Of a stretch of DNA of 64,000 nt, positions 59,481 to 64,000 are shown piece by piece. Below the pieces are notes generated by a model. The model was not told the origin of the DNA, did not search any database, and saw only the letters and a list, made by a program, of their open reading frames with translations. Both the position numbers and the translations under genes were made by a program. The DNA comes from Planctomycetota bacterium. GTDB taxonomy: Bacteria; Planctomycetota; PLA2; JAEUHO01. The DNA is taken from positions 62,001-126,000 of the forward strand of contig JANQJW010000031.1 in the NCBI GenBank assembly GCA_028281445.1, in the 5' to 3' direction. Each line of letters starts with the position of its first letter. The first letter of the stretch is position 1.

Positions 59481-60953
59481 CTACTTCTCCTCAGCCGGCT
59501 TCGTCGTCTGGACGAGCGGCTTGCGCGGGCGGAGCGTCGCGCGCTGCAGGAAAAGCAGCGCGAAGCACGTGTTGGGCAGCTGCATCCAGCCGGCCGCGCT
59601 GGGTATGAACCCGGGTCGTGCCGGCGCGTCGACGCTCGGATGGAAGCGTCCGCTCTTCTCCTGCCAGCGCAGCACGACCGCCGCGCCTTCGGCGTACCAG
59701 TCGCGGCCGCCAAGAAAGCGCTTGTTGGCGATCACGCACGCGCGCTCGAGGCCGTACAGGTAGTAGAGCGGCCAGATCGAGGCGAACGATGTCTTCGGGT
59801 TCGGCCCCTTGCGCTCGGCCTCGGGAAGATGATGCCTGTTCCACGCATGCGGGTTGCCGTCGACCCGGAAGTTCGACGCGAGCCACGCCACGGCGTCCCA
59901 GATGCCCTCGTCGAGCAGGGTTTCGAGTTTCGGCGTCAGCGCGTCCGCCTCGGTGAGCATGGCCTTGGCGATCAGTAGCGACGAGAGTCCGCCCGCGGTC
60001 ATCGATCCCGTCTCGACCGGCACCATCGGCGCAACCTGCTTGCCGCTGGGCAGGAAGCGCGGCGCCATGGGGGTGTAGCTGAATCCGCGGGCCTCGTCCT
60101 GGGGGCCGGCGTAGCGCGCGTCGTTGGGGTTGCCACCCTCCTCCGGATCCCAGGTGCGGCGCACGACGGGGCCCTTCGGGGACTGCGAGGCCGCGACCGC
60201 CTTGGCCAACGACGTCAGGAACTTCGCTTCGAGCCGGTATCCGAGCCGCGTTCCCGCCCAGAGGCCGAGGAGCGCGAACTGCGTGTTGCTGTTGTCGGTG
60301 CCGCCGTGTTTCTTCATCCACGCGATGAGCGCTTTCGGTACGCGCTGGCCGCGGGGAGGCTTCGGCATCGGGGTCGGGTAGCCGTAGAGGCCGTTGCGCG
60401 CCCGCACCTTCGTGAACCACTTCATGCAGTCCGTCGTCATCCGATGTGCCCATGCAGGAATGCCCAGCGGGTTGGTCTTCGTGGGCTTCACGCGCTCGTT
60501 CCTCGGCTTGCCGTCTGCGTCGAACTCGAGCGGTGCCGTTGCGTAGAGCTCGTGCAGGAGGATCAGGATCAGGGCCACGGTGTACGTCGGGCCCTCGCCC
60601 GGCGGCGCGTCCTTCTTCAGCATCGTCTTGTACTGGCTGCGCAGGATGCGCAGCCCCCGACGGACTGCCAGGTCGCGCTCGCCCATGCCGCAGTGAACGA
60701 GGGTGTAGAGCGCGAGTGCAAGGCGACCGAGCTTGTGCCCGGCGTATCCCTCAGGCTGGCCGGAGGGGGAACCGTCGTCGAAGTCGGTTCCGAACGAGCC
60801 GTCCTTCTGCTGCCTGGCACGCAGCCACGCCACACCGCGGGCCACTGCGTCGTCGATCCGCTCCGCGGACGGCGGCTCCTTCTCCTCGTCGGCGCCCGCG
60901 TCCGCGGTCCAGCCGCAGGCGAGCAGGAGCAGCAGCAGCAGGGTTCGTCCCAT
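59481..60953 (-). CDS. Exported squalene-cyclase/prenyltransferase-like alpha-toroid protein
   Basis: 490 residues. Signal peptide (LLLLLLLACGWTADAGA) precedes an alpha-alpha toroid with QW-like repeats, e.g. VAWLRARQQKDGSFGTDFDDG, MKWFTKVRARNGLYGYPT and AVVLRWQEKSGRFHPSV. It lacks the DxDD catalytic acid motif of squalene-hopene cyclases in what I can see, and is exported, so a substrate-binding or structural role is more likely than terpene cyclisation. Such exported 'prenyltransferase/squalene oxidase repeat' proteins are frequent in Planctomycetota. Confidence 0.7.
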   Translation of the reverse strand: MGRTLLLLLLLACGWTADAGADEEKEPPSAERIDDAVARGVAWLRARQQKDGSFGTDFDDGSPSGQPEGYAGHKLGRLALALYTLVHCGMGERDLAVRRGLRILRSQYKTMLKKDAPPGEGPTYTVALILILLHELYATAPLEFDADGKPRNERVKPTKTNPLGIPAWAHRMTTDCMKWFTKVRARNGLYGYPTPMPKPPRGQRVPKALIAWMKKHGGTDNSNTQFALLGLWAGTRLGYRLEAKFLTSLAKAVAASQSPKGPVVRRTWDPEEGGNPNDARYAGPQDEARGFSYTPMAPRFLPSGKQVAPMVPVETGSMTAGGLSSLLIAKAMLTEADALTPKLETLLDEGIWDAVAWLASNFRVDGNPHAWNRHHLPEAERKGPNPKTSFASIWPLYYLYGLERACVIANKRFLGGRDWYAEGAAVVLRWQEKSGRFHPSVDAPARPGFIPSAAGWMQLPNTCFALLFLQRATLRPRKPLVQTTKPAEEK

Positions 60954-60985
60954 CGATCCATGAGAACGCCCGTCCGGCCCTGCTG

Positions 60986-62203
60986 TCACTCGCTTCCCCG
61001 CTTCTCCTGGGCCGCGCGCGCCGCCTGGCTGCGCTTGGCGGCATGCGGGTCATCGGCGTGCTCCCGTTGCCAGGCTGCCTCGCCCCGGGTCCACCGCTCC
61101 GTGAGGCCGGCGTGCCACTGCGGAAACGTGCCGTCGAGGATCGTCTCGCGTGCCTTCGCAACGAGATCGACCAGGAATGTGACGTTGTGCAGCGACCCCA
61201 ATGTGACCGCCGTGTGGTCGCCGACCTGGAAGAGATGACGGAGGTAGGCGCGCGAGTGGGTCTTGCACACGAGGCACCGGCACGCGGCGTCCACCGGGCG
61301 TTCGTCCTCGAAGTAGCGGCGCGCACCGATGCGCAGCACGCCGTCATGGGTGAACAGGAAACCGCGCCGGCCGTTGCGGGTCGGCAACACGCAGTCGAAG
61401 AGATCGACGCCCTGGGACATCGCGTCGAGCAGGTCGAGCGGGGGGCCGACGCCCATCAGATGGCGCGGCCGATCGTCCGGGAGCAGCGGCATCGTGTGCC
61501 GCACCGTCGAGCGCATGAGGTCGCCGCCCTCGCCGACGGCCAATCCCCCGACTGCGTAGCCCGGCAGATCGAGCGCCGTGAGCTGTGCAGCGGACCGCTC
61601 GCGGAGTGCGTCATCCGTGCCGCCTTGCACGATGCCGAAGAGCGCCTGGTCGTCGCGCGTGCGCGCCGCGATGCACTGCTCCGTCCAGCGCGTCGTGCGG
61701 TCCACGGCGTCCGCAAGCGCGCTGCGCTCTGCGGGCAGGCCCAGACAGTGGTCGAAGGCCATGATGAGGTCTGCGCCGAGCGCTTCCTGGATTTGCACGG
61801 CTTGCGCCGGCCCGAGTTCGACCCGCGCGCCGTCGAGATGGCTGCGGACGGTGACGCCGTCCTCGCGCACCTTGACCAGCTCGGAGAGCGAGAACACCTG
61901 GTAGCCGCCGGAGTCCGTCACCCACGGACGTTGCCAGCCCGTGAAGCCGTGCAACCCGCCCATGCGCGCGACGACGTCGTCCCCCGGACGCAGGTGCAGG
62001 TGATAGGTGTTGGCGAGCAGAAGCTGGGGGCCAATGCGCTCGAGCTGGTCGTGGGTCAGCCCCTTGAGCGCCGCGCGCGTTGCCACGGGGATGAAGGCCG
62101 GCGTCTCGACCGTGCCATGCGGTGTCTCGAAGACGCCCGCCCGCGCGGGTCCGGCTGTGGCCAGCGCGCGAAAGCGCAAGTCGAGGTGGGGGACGGCCGC
62201 CAT
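60986..62203 (-). CDS. tgt: tRNA-guanine transglycosylase (queuine tRNA-ribosyltransferase)
   Basis: 405 residues. Exchanges guanine 34 for preQ1. Landmarks: TPAFIPVATRAALKGLTHDQL, the catalytic DSGGYQVFSL, GIVQGG, GYAVGGLAVGE, the nucleophile Asp in LFDCVLPTRNGRRG and the zinc site C-x-C-x2-C...H (ACRCLVCKTHSRAYLRHLF). The 30-residue Arg/Lys-rich C-terminal tail is an extension. A TAGTCT box lies 7 nt before ATG 62203 without a ribosome site. No queA or other queuosine gene is adjacent. Confidence 0.96.
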   Translation of the reverse strand: MAAVPHLDLRFRALATAGPARAGVFETPHGTVETPAFIPVATRAALKGLTHDQLERIGPQLLLANTYHLHLRPGDDVVARMGGLHGFTGWQRPWVTDSGGYQVFSLSELVKVREDGVTVRSHLDGARVELGPAQAVQIQEALGADLIMAFDHCLGLPAERSALADAVDRTTRWTEQCIAARTRDDQALFGIVQGGTDDALRERSAAQLTALDLPGYAVGGLAVGEGGDLMRSTVRHTMPLLPDDRPRHLMGVGPPLDLLDAMSQGVDLFDCVLPTRNGRRGFLFTHDGVLRIGARRYFEDERPVDAACRCLVCKTHSRAYLRHLFQVGDHTAVTLGSLHNVTFLVDLVAKARETILDGTFPQWHAGLTERWTRGEAAWQREHADDPHAAKRSQAARAAQEKRGSE

Positions 62204-62210
62204 GGCGCGC

Positions 62211-62216
62211 AGACTA
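62211..62216 (-). promoter_or_regulatory. Candidate -10 box (TAGTCT), leaderless promoter
   Basis: GGGTAGTCT on the minus strand ends 7 nt before the tgt ATG. Confidence 0.4.
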
Positions 62217-62242
62217 CCCGCGCCGGCTGCGACACGCGCGAA

Positions 62243-64000
62243 TCAGAGGCGCGCGTCGAGCGTCGGACCGGTGTCGGGCGCTCCGTCGTGATCCAGCAGC
62301 TCGCGTACGCGCCGGGTCAAGGTGACCGTGTCGAAGGGCTTGGGAAGGAACGACTGCTCGCCGTTGACGATGCCGTACTGGGCGAGTGCGTCGTCTGTGT
62401 AGCCTGACACGAAGAGCACACGCACCTCCGGCCGTATCGTGCGGAGGCGGCTGGCAAGCTCGCTCCCGTTGAGCTCCGGCATCACGACATCTGTGATGAG
62501 CAGGTCGATGCGCTCGTCACAGGTGCTGCAGAGATCGAGGGCCTCCCGGCCGTTCGACGCTTCGAGGACGTGGTAGCGGGCGGCCTCGAGGATCTCACGG
62601 ATGAGGCTCCGCACCATGTCCTCGTCTTCGACCAGCAGGACGGTCTCGCCGCCATGCGAGCGTGCTTCGCGCGGTTGCGGCGCGGCGTGTGTCGTGGGCT
62701 CTGCGTCCACGCACGGCCAGAAGACCTGGAAGGTCGTGCCCAGATTCGGGGCGCTGCGGACGTCGATGTAGCCGCCGTTCTGCTTCACGATGCCGTAGAC
62801 GGTCGAAAGTCCGAGCCCCGTGCCCTTGCCGCGCGGCTTGGTGGTGTAGAAGGGCTCGAAGGCGTGCGCGAGCACGTCTTCGTCCATGCCGCAACCACTG
62901 TCCGTCACGCTCAGCACGGAGTAGCGTCCCGGGGGCAGCGACGCGTTGCAGACGGGATGGGATGCATTCGTCTCGACGCAGTCGGTGCGCACCTCCAGGC
63001 GGCCACCGGACGGCATCGCGTCGCTCGCATTGATGACGAGGTTGAGCAGAACCTGCTCTACCTGGCCCGGGTCGGCGTGAATCGGCTCCAAGAAGCCTGC
63101 CAGCTCGGTCTGCATCGTGACGGTCTCGCCGATGAGGCGCCCGAGCATCGTCCGCATCCCCGCCACGGCTTCGTTGAGATCGATGACCTGGGGCGCCAGG
63201 GTCTCGTCGCGACTGAAGGACAGGAGTTGGCGCGTGAGCTTGGCCGCGCGGCCGCCGGCTTGCTTGATCTCGTCGATGAGGCGCTGGAGGCGGTCGTCGC
63301 CGTTGATCTGGCGCAGGGCCAGCTCGCTGTAGCCGTTGATCGCGCACAGGATGTTGTTGAAGTCGTGTGCGATCCCGCCGGCCAGCGTGCCGACGGCTTC
63401 CATCTTCTGTGCGTGCTGCAGCTGGCGCTCGATGTGCCGGCGCTCCGAGATGTTGGTGAACGTGCAGCAGATCTCCACGACGCGCCCGTCCCGGTCGCGC
63501 ACGGCGTCCGTATTGAGCAGGACGGGGACAATCTCGCCGCCCGGTGTCACGATGCGCAGCTCGATGTCGCGGTGCGCACGCCCGTCGTCCATGGTCGATT
63601 CGAACGGAAGGTCGTCGTCGCGGGACGGACGGCCGTCGGGACGGCGCAGGAAGCCCTTCTGGCGCCAGGCGTGCACGGGGGTGAGCGCGTGAATGCCGAG
63701 CAGCTCGCGGGCTACGCGATTGACGAGACGAGGCCGTCCGCGGTGGTCGGCGATCAGGATCCCGACAGGAATCGAGTCGAGCAGGCTCGCCAGGGTTTCC
63801 TGCAAGTCCTCGTGTTGCGTCGCGAGCGCCGTCCGTACGGCTCGGCGTGAGCCGACGTCGTGCGCGACGACAAGGCAGCCGCCGCCCGGTGCGGGACCGG
63901 GACTCACATCGAGCTCCACCCAACGGGCGGAGCCGTTGTAGCCGATCGCGCACTCGACGGATCGCACGGGATGCCCGGCACGGGCCGAGGAGAGCGCGCG
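62243..64000 (-). CDS. Hybrid histidine kinase with PAS, HisKA, HATPase and receiver (partial at right edge)
   Basis: At least 585 residues; the reading frame is still open at base 64000, so the N-terminus lies outside the window. Domains in order: end of a PAS/PAC-like segment, a second PAS (SLLDSIPVGILIADHRGRPRLVNRVARELLG) with PAC (IELRIVTPGGEIVPVLLNTDAVRDRDGRVVEICCTFTNISERR), HisKA with the phospho-acceptor in GTLAGGIAHDFNNILCAINGYSELAL, HATPase_c (NLVINASDAMP, DSGCGMDEDV, GKGTGLGLSTVYGIVKQNGG) and a C-terminal receiver (LLVEDEDMVRS, phospho-Asp in DLLITDVVMPELNG, KPFDTVTLTRRV). A cytoplasmic PAS sensor is likely in the seen part; the signal is unknown. It ends 40 bp upstream of tgt's start on the same strand. 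Confidence 0.92.
   Translation of the reverse strand, partial: RALSSARAGHPVRSVECAIGYNGSARWVELDVSPGPAPGGGCLVVAHDVGSRRAVRTALATQHEDLQETLASLLDSIPVGILIADHRGRPRLVNRVARELLGIHALTPVHAWRQKGFLRRPDGRPSRDDDLPFESTMDDGRAHRDIELRIVTPGGEIVPVLLNTDAVRDRDGRVVEICCTFTNISERRHIERQLQHAQKMEAVGTLAGGIAHDFNNILCAINGYSELALRQINGDDRLQRLIDEIKQAGGRAAKLTRQLLSFSRDETLAPQVIDLNEAVAGMRTMLGRLIGETVTMQTELAGFLEPIHADPGQVEQVLLNLVINASDAMPSGGRLEVRTDCVETNASHPVCNASLPPGRYSVLSVTDSGCGMDEDVLAHAFEPFYTTKPRGKGTGLGLSTVYGIVKQNGGYIDVRSAPNLGTTFQVFWPCVDAEPTTHAAPQPREARSHGGETVLLVEDEDMVRSLIREILEAARYHVLEASNGREALDLCSTCDERIDLLITDVVMPELNGSELASRLRTIRPEVRVLFVSGYTDDALAQYGIVNGEQSFLPKPFDTVTLTRRVRELLDHDGAPDTGPTLDARL

Noticed and set aside
59481..60953. Genuine squalene-hopene cyclase
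   Set aside because: It has a signal peptide and QW-like repeats but I find no DxDD motif, so terpene cyclisation is not supported.

Overview
This is a GC-rich (roughly two-thirds G+C by eye), densely coded bacterial window with about 45 protein genes, one tRNA, one riboswitch and no phage, transposase or CRISPR. The paired DUF1592/DUF1587-type cytochrome and DUF1552 exported protein, the YfbK-like VWA protein coupled to an ECF sigma factor, the FloA/NfeD operon, the FG-GAP and carboxypeptidase-regulatory-like surface proteins and the exported squalene-cyclase-like protein together suggest Planctomycetota (a high-GC lineage), with Myxococcota as the main alternative. That placement is inferred from gene content only.

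Layout. 1-10 kb: an M20 peptidase (cut by the left edge); a small lipoprotein whose thioredoxin-type CxxC is written as UGA-x-x-Cys (probable selenoprotein); a PpiC-like lipoprotein; a beta-sandwich repeat protein; a winged-helix regulator/membrane-protein pair with an inverted-repeat operator; and a subtilase plus ABC exporter operon. 10-20.5 kb: the DUF1592/DUF1552 pair, two tiny membrane proteins, an ECF sigma/VWA module and two tandem FG-GAP lipoproteins. 20.6-31.1 kb: a TlpA-like protein with UGA in the WCGPC motif (a second probable selenoprotein, with a SECIS-like hairpin), then a ten-gene type II fatty-acid/polyketide-like cluster. In transcription order that cluster is SDR, ACP with zinc ribbon, KS, degenerate KS, dehydratase, KS, KR, AcpS, dehydratase, degenerate KS. 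A divergent methyltransferase-like gene follows. 31-44 kb: a PilZ-like protein, a histone-H1-like protein, a stand-alone rplC, an RseB-like pair, LolC/E-LolD, FloA and two NfeD proteins. 44-48 kb: tRNA-Ala, then a cobalamin riboswitch in front of a beta-propeller-like lipoprotein, a coiled-coil tail-anchored protein and another propeller-like lipoprotein. 47-64 kb: mostly metabolism (aminotransferases, threonine aldolase, lipA-SAM hydrolase-larC operon, tgt), a glycosyltransferase, a multi-pass membrane protein, exported structural proteins and a hybrid histidine kinase cut by the right edge.

The observations I rate highest are: (1) two independent genes whose reading frame continues through UGA exactly at the redox Cys of a thioredoxin-fold motif; (2) the compact KS/CLF-like cluster of unknown product; (3) a cobalamin riboswitch controlling a beta-propeller-like lipoprotein, reminiscent in architecture of BtuG; (4) at least eight genes with a TANNNT box 6-9 nt before a start codon with little or no Shine-Dalgarno sequence, suggesting frequent leaderless transcription.
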